Source: Ignavibacteriales bacterium
Lineage (GTDB): Bacteria; Bacteroidota; Ignavibacteria; T3Sed10-11
Direction of reading: 5' to 3'
Length of the DNA: 45,164 bases
Assembly: GCA_003567775.1 (NCBI GenBank)
Contig: PWYR01000041.1
Location: 1-45,164 of the forward strand
Shown here piece after piece: positions 1 through 8,098 of the stretch; position 1 is the stretch's first letter; every line of letters starts with the position of its first letter. Under the pieces are notes generated by a model, which saw only the letters and a program-made list of their open reading frames with translations, was not told the DNA's origin and did not search any database. The translations under genes were made by a program, and so were the position numbers.

Positions 1-44
1 ATAATCCGCTGTTAATTTTCATGCAACATTCGGCGACGGATTTC

Positions 45-53
45 TGTTATAAT
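45..53 (+). promoter_or_regulatory. Extended -10 promoter element upstream of the TonB-dependent receptor
   Basis: A perfect TATAAT lies at 48-53, preceded by TGT at 45-47, which makes an extended -10 element. No convincing -35 hexamer is visible. The ATG of the receptor follows 43 bases later. This is a sequence-motif call only. Confidence 0.4.
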
Positions 54-96
54 GATAAGTAATTAATAAAATCCACCAAATAATTTGTCGCCGAAC

Positions 97-2286
97 ATGA
101 AATATTTAATTCCGCTGCTTGCGTTTTTTTTCATTTTGTCGCCGGTATACACCCAATCCATAACCGGAAATGTAATCGATGCAGAAACAAAACAACCTGT
201 CTACGGAGCTAACGTTTATTTACTAAATGCCGGATCCGGCGATGTCACAAAGAGAAACGGTACGTTTTCTATCCCTGCCCCGTTTGATTTTCCCGATACA
301 ATACGGGTTTCATATGTAGGTTACCGCACATATAATGTATTACTTGACGATGATCATATCGATAAAATATTGACAATACTTTTTGTACCGGCGCCGGTTC
401 AGTTTGAAGAGATCGTTGTTACGTCGCTGCGTCCCGAACAGCAGATGCGTCATGTTGCAACCAGCGTCGATGTGCTCGATGCCGGCGCGATGACGGGAAC
501 ACGGACGCACTATATGGACGATGCATTGCAGTTCATCCCCGGCGTGCATGTACACTCGCGGCATAATCAGGATGAAGCGCGCATTTCAATCCGCGGATCG
601 GGCATACGAACGAACTGGGGAGTTCGAGGTATTAACGTTATGATAAACGGTATCCCCCTCACCGATCCCGACGGCTTAACGGATATCGATGCGGTCGATC
701 TCGGTATTGTTGACCGGGTTGAGGTGCTTCGCGGTCCGGCGTCTTCCTTATATGGAAGCGGGGCAATCGGCGGAGCGATAAACTTTATTTTCGGCGAACG
801 CTATCGGCCGTTCGGCGTACACGTTTCATCATCGGCAGGAAGCTATAATTTCCAGCGGCACAGTGTTTCACTCTACGGCGCCCGCGATTCGTTCTCGTAT
901 TATCTCAGTGCATCCTACCATAAAAAAGACGGATACCGCGACAGGAGCGGCGGCAACTCGCAGCGTGTGTTCGGACGGTTTACCTTTGCTCCCGACGATC
1001 GGTCCGACGTCGAGCTGCTTGCATTCTGGCGCGCCATCAATTTCGATTTACCGGGAAGTCTGACGCACGAACAATTCGACACGAACCCCCGGATTGCAAG
1101 TCAGGGCGCCATCGATGGACAATGGCGGAAGGAAAAGACACGCTCGCGCCTCGGTCTGAGATACCGGCGTGAACTTGATGATCGTTTATCGGTTGCTATA
1201 TCGGGGTTTTATGGAGAGCATGCGACGCCGTATCATCCTATTTTTATGGTGCTCGAAGAAGATTTTAGAACATCGGGAATCGACGGGAGGATCGAAGCGG
1301 ATCTCCCGGTTGCAAATCGGTCAAACAGAATAATCATCGGCGCCGAGCGTCAGTATATAACCGGCGGTGCGCGGTATTATGTGAACAATACAGGACAGCG
1401 AGGGGATCTCGGCAGGAACGAACAGATCGGCGTCGAGAAAACCGGGGTATATATGCAGGATGAATTTTTTCTTCATCCGGGATTCACGCTTACAATGGGC
1501 GGAAGATACGATCATCTTTCGTATGATTTTATCGATCTCATAGGAGATGGTTCGTTTACCGATTCGTTCGATCGATTTACACCCTCAATAGGTTTTGCGT
1601 ATGAGCCGGCGCCGGGATTTATTATTCATTCGAATTACAGTGAAGGGTTTGAACCGCCGGCGATCACCGAGCTGCGCGGTGCAGATTTCCGGCTTGATCC
1701 GATTCGCTCGCGAAATATCGAAGCGGGTGTACGCGCATCTGCCGGCCGGCATACGGAAGCGGCATTCAGCGTCTATACAATGAGCATCAGGAACGATATT
1801 ATTCCGTATACGGTCGGATTTCAGACACGCTACCGCAACGCCGAAAGGACACGACACAACGGTTTCGAAGCGTCGGTTAGATCCGGCATCATTCGAAATA
1901 CCCGCATAAAAATTGCATATACTTATTCCGATTTTCGGTTTGTCACCGATGCGGATCACGACGGGAATCGGGTCCCCGGAATTCCCGAACATCGTCTCAC
2001 AGGCGGCATACGCTTTGAGATACCCGGCGGCGTGTATATAGGTTCGAGCATAGTATGGAACGGGAGCTATTATGTAAACGACGCCAACACCGATTCGCAC
2101 GATGCGTATACATTAGTATCTGCATATGCGGGATATAATTGGCGCATGATTACATTCCGGATGTCGGTCGAGAATTTACTCGACGAGCGTTATGCGTCTT
2201 ATGTCCGCACCAACGAGGCACAGCAGCGTTATTTCGAACCGGGAGACGGGAGGGGAGTGTTTTTCGGGGTTGAAGTGAAGTATTAA
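97..2286 (+). CDS. TonB-dependent outer-membrane receptor with N-terminal carboxypeptidase-regulatory-like domain
   Basis: Outer-membrane beta-barrel receptor, predicted to import an iron chelate or another large ligand using TonB energy. The product is 729 residues from the ATG at 97. A TTG 12 bases upstream is possible, but the ATG starts a clean signal peptide (about residues 1-20, ending VYTQ). A CarboxypepD_reg-like domain covers about 21-100. The plug domain follows, opening at EEIVVTS (about 104) and holding the typical VEVLRGPASSLYGSGAIGG signature near 210-230. The rest is barrel, ending VFFGVEVKY. The plug-barrel order and length are normal for the family. The ligand cannot be read from sequence. 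A short degraded copy of its C-terminus lies downstream at 2971-3039, which suggests a former tandem receptor gene. Confidence 0.93.
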   Translation: MKYLIPLLAFFFILSPVYTQSITGNVIDAETKQPVYGANVYLLNAGSGDVTKRNGTFSIPAPFDFPDTIRVSYVGYRTYNVLLDDDHIDKILTILFVPAPVQFEEIVVTSLRPEQQMRHVATSVDVLDAGAMTGTRTHYMDDALQFIPGVHVHSRHNQDEARISIRGSGIRTNWGVRGINVMINGIPLTDPDGLTDIDAVDLGIVDRVEVLRGPASSLYGSGAIGGAINFIFGERYRPFGVHVSSSAGSYNFQRHSVSLYGARDSFSYYLSASYHKKDGYRDRSGGNSQRVFGRFTFAPDDRSDVELLAFWRAINFDLPGSLTHEQFDTNPRIASQGAIDGQWRKEKTRSRLGLRYRRELDDRLSVAISGFYGEHATPYHPIFMVLEEDFRTSGIDGRIEADLPVANRSNRIIIGAERQYITGGARYYVNNTGQRGDLGRNEQIGVEKTGVYMQDEFFLHPGFTLTMGGRYDHLSYDFIDLIGDGSFTDSFDRFTPSIGFAYEPAPGFIIHSNYSEGFEPPAITELRGADFRLDPIRSRNIEAGVRASAGRHTEAAFSVYTMSIRNDIIPYTVGFQTRYRNAERTRHNGFEASVRSGIIRNTRIKIAYTYSDFRFVTDADHDGNRVPGIPEHRLTGGIRFEIPGGVYIGSSIVWNGSYYVNDANTDSHDAYTLVSAYAGYNWRMITFRMSVENLLDERYASYVRTNEAQQRYFEPGDGRGVFFGVEVKY

Positions 2287-2326
2287 AGCTTGATTCTCAT
2301 CCCTTAAATTAATACTTTATCAGTAT

Positions 2327-2599
2327 ATGAGTACAATAGTTGAACATCCACATATCGTTAAAAAAGAAACGACTAACGAACCTATCATCAAAGGTACGAA
2401 TATCTCTGTACGTGCAATAGCAGAATTGTGGCTTGCCGGTGTACAACCTGAGGAAATAAAACTGCATATACCGCATATTTCACTTGCACAGATATTTGAT
2501 GCACTCAGTTACTATCACGATTATAAAAACGATATTGATTCATATATAGAAAAGAATAAAATACCGGAAAGTATGCGTGGTACGCGTTTATCTGGATGA
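2327..2599 (+). CDS. DUF433 family antitoxin-like protein
   Basis: A 90-residue protein of the DUF433 family, a small helix-turn-helix-type fold commonly paired with DUF5615 PIN-like proteins in putative toxin-antitoxin modules. The segment IIKGTNISVRAIAELWLAG (about 21-39) is the typical DUF433 core, followed by a helical stretch about ISLAQIFDALSYY. The gene starts 40 bases after the receptor stop and its 3' end overlaps the next gene by 23 bases, so the two are probably translated together. The role as antitoxin and autorepressor is inferred from the family pairing, not shown here. Confidence 0.8.
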   Translation: MSTIVEHPHIVKKETTNEPIIKGTNISVRAIAELWLAGVQPEEIKLHIPHISLAQIFDALSYYHDYKNDIDSYIEKNKIPESMRGTRLSG

Positions 2600-2909
2600 G
2601 GATGTTTCAGTATTATTCGCTTCTTTGCTGAAAGCGAGATCAATTGATGCTGTTACTGCACGTGAAGAAAATATGTTGGGTGCTGAAGACGAAGCACACC
2701 TTAAAAAATGTATTGAGTTGAAAAGGATTTTACTTAGTCATAATCGAACCGATTTTGAAGAATTATATGCAAGCTATATCCAGTCAGAAATCAGTATCCC
2801 GGGTATTATAATCTTGACCCGCCAGCGTGATATATTCGATCTTGCAAAACGAATAACGAAATTCTTCGCTGAACATCCCGATATTAGCAATCAACTTTGG
2901 TATTTATAA
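2577..2909 (+). CDS. DUF5615 family PIN-like toxin candidate
   Basis: A 110-residue PIN-like protein. It starts with GTG at 2577 inside the end of the DUF433 gene. The N-terminal YLDEDVS (about 5-11) and the later HNRTDFEEL (about 55-63) match the acidic motifs of DUF5615 proteins, which are related to the VapC/Mut7-C nuclease fold. The predicted activity is RNA cleavage restrained by the DUF433 partner. Both genes lie between the intact receptor and a receptor 3' relic, so the module may have arrived by insertion or recombination there. The family call is confident and the toxic activity is inferred. Confidence 0.8.
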   Translation: MVRVYLDEDVSVLFASLLKARSIDAVTAREENMLGAEDEAHLKKCIELKRILLSHNRTDFEELYASYIQSEISIPGIIILTRQRDIFDLAKRITKFFAEHPDISNQLWYL

Positions 2910-2970
2910 TTTTTTTATTTCCCTGTTGTATCAATGATAATGGTTCCTCTCTAAATCGTTGGTTGTAAAA

Positions 2971-3039
2971 ACTCACCAGCGATGCATTGAACCGGGTGAT
3001 GTGAGAGGCATGTTTTTTGGGGTTGAACTGAAATATTGA
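2971..3039 (+). pseudogene. Relic of a TonB-dependent receptor C-terminus
   Basis: In frame to the TGA at 3037-3039 the translation reads HQRCIEPGDVRGMFFGVELKY. The intact receptor ends QQRYFEPGDGRGVFFGVEVKY. Sixteen of these 21 residues are the same, and both end at a stop directly after KY. Upstream of about 2971 the similarity fades, and a stop in the same frame at 2938-2940 closes the reading frame. There is no start codon or plug domain, so this is a decayed 3' fragment of a second receptor gene. It places the toxin-antitoxin-like pair between two homologous receptor ends. Confidence 0.75.
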
Positions 3040-3042
3040 ATG

Positions 3043-3136
3043 AGCAAAGAGCATAGCGCATAGAGCAAAGCGAATTGAGAAGAGCGAAGAGATTCTATGC
3101 TCTCTGCCCTCTGCCCTCTGCCCTATGCTCCATGCC
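3043..3136. repeat. Inverted array of degenerate 7-bp repeats
   Basis: From 3043 to 3091 there are seven heptamers in uninterrupted register: agcaaag, agcatag, cgcatag, agcaaag, cgaattg, agaagag, cgaagag. After a 3-base spacer (att, 3092-3094) six heptamers of the complementary sense run to 3136: ctatgct, three copies of ctctgcc, ctatgct, ccatgcc. The two halves can fold into a long imperfect hairpin, with its best pairing in the outer part. It begins 3 bases after the receptor relic and ends 11 bases before the 3' end of the ferredoxin gene. The short open frames crossing it are repeat artefacts. Its function is unknown. Confidence 0.8.
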
Positions 3137-3147
3137 CCGTAACCCTA

Positions 3148-3552
3148 TCACCTCGCCGGGTACTCCGGCTCTATCCGCCAATCCACCCGCTCCGCAGGTG
3201 CATCTTTCATCCAGATCTTTTCATCGAATACCGTGCGGATGGTATAATCCGGGTCGGCTGCTTTTTTGTACGCCTCGTCATACTTGATCATATCGATCGT
3301 TTCCCACGGGCAATATTTCGAGCATAATTTACAGCCGATACATATATCAAGATCAATTTCAACAAGTTTTTTTCGCTGCGGTTCTTCAGGACCCGGTACA
3401 ATATAAATACAATCGACCGGGCAGAATTCAATACATACCTCGCATCCCGTGCAACCATACTGATTGATTACGGCGAGCTCTCTCGGTTTTTTTTTCATCG
3501 GCCGCAGATCGACACTCTCATGATCAAGCGGCATCGTGGACTGATCTGACAT
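3148..3552 (-). CDS. 2[4Fe-4S] ferredoxin
   Basis: A 134-residue ferredoxin that should carry two [4Fe-4S] clusters for low-potential electron transfer. The two CxxCxxCxxxCP motifs are at Cys34/37/40/44 and Cys71/74/77/81. The N-terminal extension of about 30 residues and the C-terminal tail of about 45 are longer than in clostridial ferredoxins of about 55-60 residues. I chose the ATG at 3552 because GGGAGG sits just upstream with correct spacing. A GTG at 3579 would add nine residues with no ribosome site. It follows the aminotransferase gene on the same strand after a 30-base gap, so they may be cotranscribed. The redox partner is unknown. Confidence 0.88.
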   Translation of the reverse strand: MSDQSTMPLDHESVDLRPMKKKPRELAVINQYGCTGCEVCIEFCPVDCIYIVPGPEEPQRKKLVEIDLDICIGCKLCSKYCPWETIDMIKYDEAYKKAADPDYTIRTVFDEKIWMKDAPAERVDWRIEPEYPAR

Positions 3553-3582
3553 TGGTCCTCCCTTTTCGGAATTATTCACAAG

Positions 3583-4731
3583 TTAAACTTTCTCAACCTT
3601 CATACACTCATCGATACAATTAACTAATATGTCTATTTCTTCAATTGTATTATAAAAATGCGGTGATACACGAACACATTCACCACGAACCGCAGTATGC
3701 ACCTTTCGTTCGGTCATCACCTGTACGAGCGCTTCTGTATCTACCGGTTTGAATGAAACGATACCGCTTCGTTCAGACCGGTCTGAGGGCGTGATGTAAG
3801 TAATATCCCGTTCATCCAGTTGAGCGATTAGATGATCGGTGAGATCGAGAATATGTTCACGTATTGACTCAATGCCGACATCGAATAAAACATCCAGCGA
3901 TGCTCCCAGACCGATAATTCCGGCAGAATTCAGCATCCCATTTTCATAACGCCTTGCGGTCGGATCGAGTTCAAGTTTGAAATCCCGCATTCGTTCAAAA
4001 TAATTACTAACGCTCGTCCAGCCGACGTATGCCTGAGTTATCCGGGATTGAATTTCTTCGGTAAGATAGATGAATCCTACGCCTTCAGGTCCCATAAGCC
4101 ATTTGTGGCTTCCGCTAGCGAGGAAATCTATTTTCGTCTTATCGACGTCTATCGGCGCCGCGCCCGCGGATTGAATAACATCGACGGAGAAAATAATTCC
4201 GTGTTTTCTGCAAAAAGCGCCGAGCGCCTCAAGATCGGTGAGAAAACCATTAAGATATTGCACGTGGCTGATAGATATCAATCTTGTCCGGGGTGTTACT
4301 GCCGGCATTATTTTTTCCAGCGGTATAGTATTGTTGTAAGGTTCAATAAAATCGATCTCAACGCCTCGCCGTTCGAGGTTCATAAACGGGTACACGTTCG
4401 ACGGGAATTCCATCGTATTGAGCAGAATTCTGTCGCCGGTTTTCCAATCAAGACCGTTTGCAAGGATATTGAGACCGTCCGATGTATTGTCGACGAATGC
4501 AATTCGTTCCGGTACTGTACCGAACAGGCGGGCAAGTTTCTCTTTTGTGGAAAAAAGCTGTTCCGTGAGGAAATCGAAATTGTCGATAGAATTCGATGAT
4601 CTGTTATTAAGATATTTTACCACACTGTCGGTTACGGGTTTTGATAAAGGGCTGATCGCAGCATGGTTGAGATATGTTATACCTTCTTTAATATGGAAAA
4701 AAATCCCTCGAAATGATTCCGGATTATGCAT
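3583..4731 (-). CDS. Class V aminotransferase (cysteine desulfurase/epimerase-like superfamily)
   Basis: A 382-residue PLP-dependent enzyme of fold type I. The PLP lysine is Lys210 in SGSHKWLMGPEG, and Asp184 in FSVDVIQSAG is the usual pyridine-nitrogen partner. The C-terminal RVSPHFYNT motif (about 355-363) is typical of non-SufS class V enzymes annotated as aminotransferases or isopenicillin-N-epimerase-like. A cysteine is nearby (RGECVRVSP) but the SufS active-site loop RxGHHC is not present, so desulfurase activity is doubtful. It precedes the ferredoxin gene on the same strand. The substrate cannot be assigned from sequence. Confidence 0.85.
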   Translation of the reverse strand: MHNPESFRGIFFHIKEGITYLNHAAISPLSKPVTDSVVKYLNNRSSNSIDNFDFLTEQLFSTKEKLARLFGTVPERIAFVDNTSDGLNILANGLDWKTGDRILLNTMEFPSNVYPFMNLERRGVEIDFIEPYNNTIPLEKIMPAVTPRTRLISISHVQYLNGFLTDLEALGAFCRKHGIIFSVDVIQSAGAAPIDVDKTKIDFLASGSHKWLMGPEGVGFIYLTEEIQSRITQAYVGWTSVSNYFERMRDFKLELDPTARRYENGMLNSAGIIGLGASLDVLFDVGIESIREHILDLTDHLIAQLDERDITYITPSDRSERSGIVSFKPVDTEALVQVMTERKVHTAVRGECVRVSPHFYNTIEEIDILVNCIDECMKVEKV

Positions 4732-4828
4732 AATTTATACTGTAATTTATAGATGAATTGTCTGATCAATATAATGAGAATGATGCATATTGGCAATAAA
4801 TTGAGCGATTTTACGTAAAAAGATATGA

Positions 4829-4857
4829 TTGACATTGGCTTGTAATTTAACTATCTT
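4829..4857 (+). promoter_or_regulatory. Sigma70-like promoter for the M23/bactofilin/ATP synthase genes
   Basis: TTGACA at 4829-4834, a 17-base spacer, then TATCTT at 4852-4857. This lies in the 208-base divergent gap between the aminotransferase and the M23 peptidase genes, 82 bases before the latter's ATG. It could drive the long plus-strand gene run that follows. It is a motif match without experimental support. Confidence 0.5.
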
Positions 4858-4939
4858 TTTAACTTAATATATTTAATAGTAAAGTTCAAGCATATTCATA
4901 TTGCTGTGAAGAAGAGAAGTTCAGGAGTTTCTAATCTAA

Positions 4940-5848
4940 ATGTTAAGTCGTCGGGAGCGGAGTAAAAAACCTCCTAAAAAATATAATATTTTTCTTGTTC
5001 CGGAAGGTGAATTGGGAAAATCACATTCACTCCGGGTATCGATGCTCGGCATATTATTATCATTTCTCGCTTCGTTCCTTTTTATTGTTGCAACAGTCAT
5101 TGCAGTTTTGGTGTATACCCCGGTCGGTTCTGTAATCACTATACCGAATCCGCATCTTGAAGAACGTTATGTGAGTGAATTGATGCAGGTTCAGGATCGA
5201 CTCAATCGTATGACCGAAGATGTATTATTTATGCGAGAGTATAATTTACAAATGAGGCGGGCGCTTGGTGAAAATGATGTACAACGGGATACCCTTGATA
5301 TGATGGCGGCAGCCGCCTCGCCGGAAAGACAACGGCAAAATTTTTTCCCGGAAGTTGATCGAAACGATGCAGATTTATACTATTCCGCAGACGATTACGG
5401 AATATTAGGATTAACAACCGGACCAATACGGATATCGCCTTCAATTGAGTCAAGGTTCCGTCCGACGCTGCCGATTTCGTTGCCTGCCGACGGGTATATT
5501 ACACGTAGATTTGATATGGGGGGCGGGCATGCAGGTATAGATATTGCCGGCAAAATCAATACTCCTATTGCGGCGGTTGCCGATGGAACAGTATTATTCT
5601 CGGGGTGGACATACCACGACGGGAATATGGTGATTATATCACATGGCGGCGGGTATTTTTCTGTTTATAAACATAATCAATCGAACTTAGTTCGTCAGGG
5701 TGCAATTGTACGACGTGGTGAAACAATTGCACTACTCGGTAACACCGGTAAGCAGAGTTTCGGACCCCACTTGCATTTTGAATTATGGCGAGACGGGGTT
5801 CCACTTGATCCCGCGTACTATTTATTTGATATGAAAGATTCATTATAA
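4940..5848 (+). CDS. M23 (LytM-like) peptidoglycan endopeptidase, membrane-anchored
   Basis: A 302-residue cell-wall hydrolase predicted to cut peptide cross-links in the periplasm. A basic cytoplasmic N-terminus is followed by one membrane segment (about residues 34-58) and a predicted helical coiled region (about 75-110). The zinc site of the LytM domain is intact: His197 and Asp201 (HAGID) and His277/His279 (HLHFE). The bactofilin gene starts 14 bases after its stop, after the shared AAAGGAG site. M23 peptidase plus bactofilin is a known pairing for cell-shape control, as in Helicobacter pylori Csd1 and CcmA. A shape role is inferred from that context. Confidence 0.9.
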   Translation: MLSRRERSKKPPKKYNIFLVPEGELGKSHSLRVSMLGILLSFLASFLFIVATVIAVLVYTPVGSVITIPNPHLEERYVSELMQVQDRLNRMTEDVLFMREYNLQMRRALGENDVQRDTLDMMAAAASPERQRQNFFPEVDRNDADLYYSADDYGILGLTTGPIRISPSIESRFRPTLPISLPADGYITRRFDMGGGHAGIDIAGKINTPIAAVADGTVLFSGWTYHDGNMVIISHGGGYFSVYKHNQSNLVRQGAIVRRGETIALLGNTGKQSFGPHLHFELWRDGVPLDPAYYLFDMKDSL

Positions 5849-5862
5849 AAAAAGGAGCTCAA

Positions 5863-6240
5863 TTGTTGGGAAAAAATGATAATGTAAAGGATTTGAACCT
5901 TATTGGAACGGGAACAACGGTCGAAGGAAAAATTAAAAGTCAGGGAAGTATTCGCATAGATGGAAAGTTAATTGGCGAATTGGTTGTGAGTGAAAATGCG
6001 TTTTTGGGTGAGAGCGGTCAGATTGAAGGTACGGTAAATGCACGAAACATCACCATAGGAGGCAAAGTGCATGGGGAAGTTATCGCTGCCGAGAAATTAG
6101 TGTTCGAGAGTAAGGCGAATGTGAAGGGAGAGATCAAAGCTGCCAAACTGATTATCGAAGAAGGTGCGGTTTTCGACGGTACGTCTGTTATGACTAATGA
6201 AAAGCCACAACAACAAAAAACACCGGGACAAAAAACCTGA
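5863..6240 (+). CDS. Bactofilin (polymer-forming cytoskeletal protein)
   Basis: A 125-residue bactofilin (formerly DUF583), a right-handed beta-helix that polymerises without nucleotide. Glycine-spaced short strands from about residue 12 to 108 (GTTVEGKIKSQGSIRIDGKL and repeats of that spacing) show the fold. The tail is polar and glutamine-rich. It starts with TTG at 5863 (a second TTG follows at once), preceded by AAAGGAG. The M23 peptidase directly upstream suggests that it localises wall hydrolysis. Length is normal for the family. Confidence 0.92.
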   Translation: MLGKNDNVKDLNLIGTGTTVEGKIKSQGSIRIDGKLIGELVVSENAFLGESGQIEGTVNARNITIGGKVHGEVIAAEKLVFESKANVKGEIKAAKLIIEEGAVFDGTSVMTNEKPQQQKTPGQKT

Positions 6241-6241
6241 T

Positions 6242-6535
6242 ATGATTTCTCGAAAGAACGATAACGATCAGGATTCATCTCGTTCATCGTTCGTTCGATT
6301 ACTGGCAACTACTCGTGATATCAGCCCGTATCTTGGACTCGGGCTTCAACTGGCTGCTTCAATTCTTGTATTCCTCTTTTTAGGACGATGGGTTGACGGA
6401 AAACTGGGTACGTATCCGGTATTCATGATTATCGGTGCGTTTATAGGTGGCGCCGGAGGGATGATTAGTTTTATTAGAACAGTTTTAAAGCACGAGAAAA
6501 GTATCAAGCGTAAGAAAAAAGATAATGAAAACTAA
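6242..6535 (+). CDS. AtpZ/AtpI-like small membrane protein of the ATP synthase operon
   Basis: A 97-residue protein with two membrane helices (about 25-45 and 53-75) joined by the short loop GRWVDGKLGTYP, the pattern of AtpZ/AtpI-like F0F1 assembly proteins. A longer form from an ATG at 6197 is open but would overlap the bactofilin gene by 44 bases. I prefer the ATG at 6242, one base after the bactofilin stop, although neither start has a clear ribosome site. The charged C-terminus overlaps the next gene by 11 bases. A role in c-ring assembly or Mg2+ supply is known for relatives only. Confidence 0.78.
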   Translation: MISRKNDNDQDSSRSSFVRLLATTRDISPYLGLGLQLAASILVFLFLGRWVDGKLGTYPVFMIIGAFIGGAGGMISFIRTVLKHEKSIKRKKKDNEN

Positions 6536-6908
6536 TTGGGGGTTCCCGAAACGTGTGTTTCTCACGCTAACCCTTATTACTGCTATCGGTATCTATCCGC
6601 TGATTTACTACGGCAGCCCTGATATTATTAAAGGTATAATCGCCGGGTGTGTAATCAGTGTAATCAACGTTTTCTTCGGGTACGTTGCGATCGAATATGC
6701 GTTTGATAAATCGAACAAAACCTTTATGAAAGCCGTTCTTGGGGGAATGGGTATCCGGCTTGTTGCTACGTTGACTGCGGTCCTTGTTCTTATTGAAGTG
6801 TTTGAATATCATATTATGAGTTTTGTTTCATCGTTGCTCATTTTTTATTTTATTTTTCTGTTATATGAGCTAGTGTATTTTAACAAAAAATTATCAATGA
6901 GGAAATGA
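6525..6908 (+). CDS. ATP synthase subunit I-like membrane protein
   Basis: A 127-residue hydrophobic protein with four predicted membrane helices (about 10-30, 33-55, 70-90, 95-118). It sits between the AtpZ-like gene and atpB, overlapping both (11 and 4 bases). By position and topology it corresponds to the second AtpI/UncI-type protein that guides c-ring assembly. Sequence conservation in this family is low, so the call rests mainly on context. Confidence 0.72.
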   Translation: MKTNWGFPKRVFLTLTLITAIGIYPLIYYGSPDIIKGIIAGCVISVINVFFGYVAIEYAFDKSNKTFMKAVLGGMGIRLVATLTAVLVLIEVFEYHIMSFVSSLLIFYFIFLLYELVYFNKKLSMRK

Positions 6909-7762
6909 CAAATTTAGATGACTATACCATCACGAGCGGCGATACGGTTGCAGCCGGGAACACCGGCGATACGGGATGGATACTCGACTACGTAACCGAT
7001 AAAAACTATCTTGAATTCAAGCCGTTTGGAAAGATCGCGCTTCCACAGTTTGAAACGATCGATCTATTCGGGTTGTCGATCAACTTGTCGCCGACGAAAT
7101 ATGTGGTCTATATGTGGTTTGCCGCACTCATTGTATTTGTTATGATGGTACTCGTTGCACGCAGCTATCGAAAAAGCGTCGTTCCTCAGGGGTTTGCAAA
7201 TTTTATTGAAGTCTTTATACTTTTTATTCGCGACGAGATTGTACGACCGAATATAGGCGATAAAGCCGACCGCTATATGCCGTTTCTCGCTACAATTTTC
7301 TTTTTTATTGCGACGTGTAATTTAATGGGGCTTGTGCCCTGGGGTGTTAGCTCAACCGAAAACATCAGCGTAACCGCGGGTCTTGCTCTCACATCGTTTT
7401 TTATGATTCAAGCAGCGGGAATGAAGAATAACGGTGCCTGGGGCTATTTGAAAGGATTGGTGCCTCACGGACTACCGATGTTCATCCTTCCGGTTATGAT
7501 CGTTGTGGAGTTTCTCGGATTATTGACGAAACCTTTTGCTCTTACCGTTCGACTTTTTGCGAACATGACTTCGGGTAAAATAGTCATACTATCATTGATC
7601 GGATTGATATTCTTTTTTCAGAATGTAATAGTGATCCCGGTATCAATACTATTTACGTTGTTTATTATGCTTTTAAAGATGTTTATTTCACTTTTACAAG
7701 CTTATATTTTTACCATGCTCAGTGCACTGTTCATCGGTATGGCGGTGCACCAAGAGCATTAA
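6905..7762 (+). CDS. atpB: F-type ATP synthase subunit a
   Basis: A 285-residue F0 subunit that forms the proton half-channels against the c-ring. The essential arginine is Arg216 in the family motif FALTVRLFANM. Five or more membrane helices are visible from about residue 55 onward, and the N-terminal 50 residues are a soluble extension. The gene overlaps its upstream neighbour by four bases (ATGA) and is followed by atpE after 60 bases. Confidence 0.96.
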   Translation: MTNLDDYTITSGDTVAAGNTGDTGWILDYVTDKNYLEFKPFGKIALPQFETIDLFGLSINLSPTKYVVYMWFAALIVFVMMVLVARSYRKSVVPQGFANFIEVFILFIRDEIVRPNIGDKADRYMPFLATIFFFIATCNLMGLVPWGVSSTENISVTAGLALTSFFMIQAAGMKNNGAWGYLKGLVPHGLPMFILPVMIVVEFLGLLTKPFALTVRLFANMTSGKIVILSLIGLIFFFQNVIVIPVSILFTLFIMLLKMFISLLQAYIFTMLSALFIGMAVHQEH

Positions 7763-7822
7763 TTAGTATTTCCAAATAAATCATGTTCATATAACTGATA
7801 ATAATCTATTAGGAGGCATATA

Positions 7823-8053
7823 ATGGACGCATTAGGAATCGCGTATTTAGCCGGTGGCTTTGGCGCCGCCTTAACAATTATTGGAGCGGCATTCGGTATT
7901 TCTAAAATAGCTGCGGCAACTATGGAAGCCAGCGGGCGCCAGCCGGAAATTGCAGGAGATGTTCGTACATCGATGATTATTGCAGCGGCGCTTATCGAAG
8001 GCGTTTCGTTGTTCGCACTTGTTATCTGTATATTACTTGCACTGAAAGTATAA
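7823..8053 (+). CDS. atpE: F-type ATP synthase subunit c
   Basis: A 76-residue proteolipid of the rotor ring with two helices joined by the polar loop GRQPE (about 38-42). The ion-carrying carboxylate is Glu59 (ALIEGVSLF). At the positions matching Gln32 and Ser66 of the sodium-type Ilyobacter ring I find Ile and Gly, so a proton-type ring is predicted. An AGGAGG site lies six bases before the ATG, the strongest in the operon, consistent with the high copy number needed for subunit c. Confidence 0.96.
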   Translation: MDALGIAYLAGGFGAALTIIGAAFGISKIAAATMEASGRQPEIAGDVRTSMIIAAALIEGVSLFALVICILLALKV

Positions 8054-8098
8054 ACCAATCCCGATACGGGAAGTAACAGTAACTAAAGAGATAAATCT

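Noticed and set aside
3043-3136. CRISPR array
   Set aside because: The repeats are 7 bases long with no spacers, inverted halfway, and no cas genes are nearby.
3075-3327. Two overlapping plus-strand frames rich in Pro, Leu and Cys
   Set aside because: They are translations of the heptamer array and of the antisense of the ferredoxin gene.
3583-4731. Cysteine desulfurase SufS
   Set aside because: The active-site cysteine loop RxGHHC is absent, and no suf or isc genes are adjacent. The C-terminal RVSPHFYNT motif fits other class V enzymes better.
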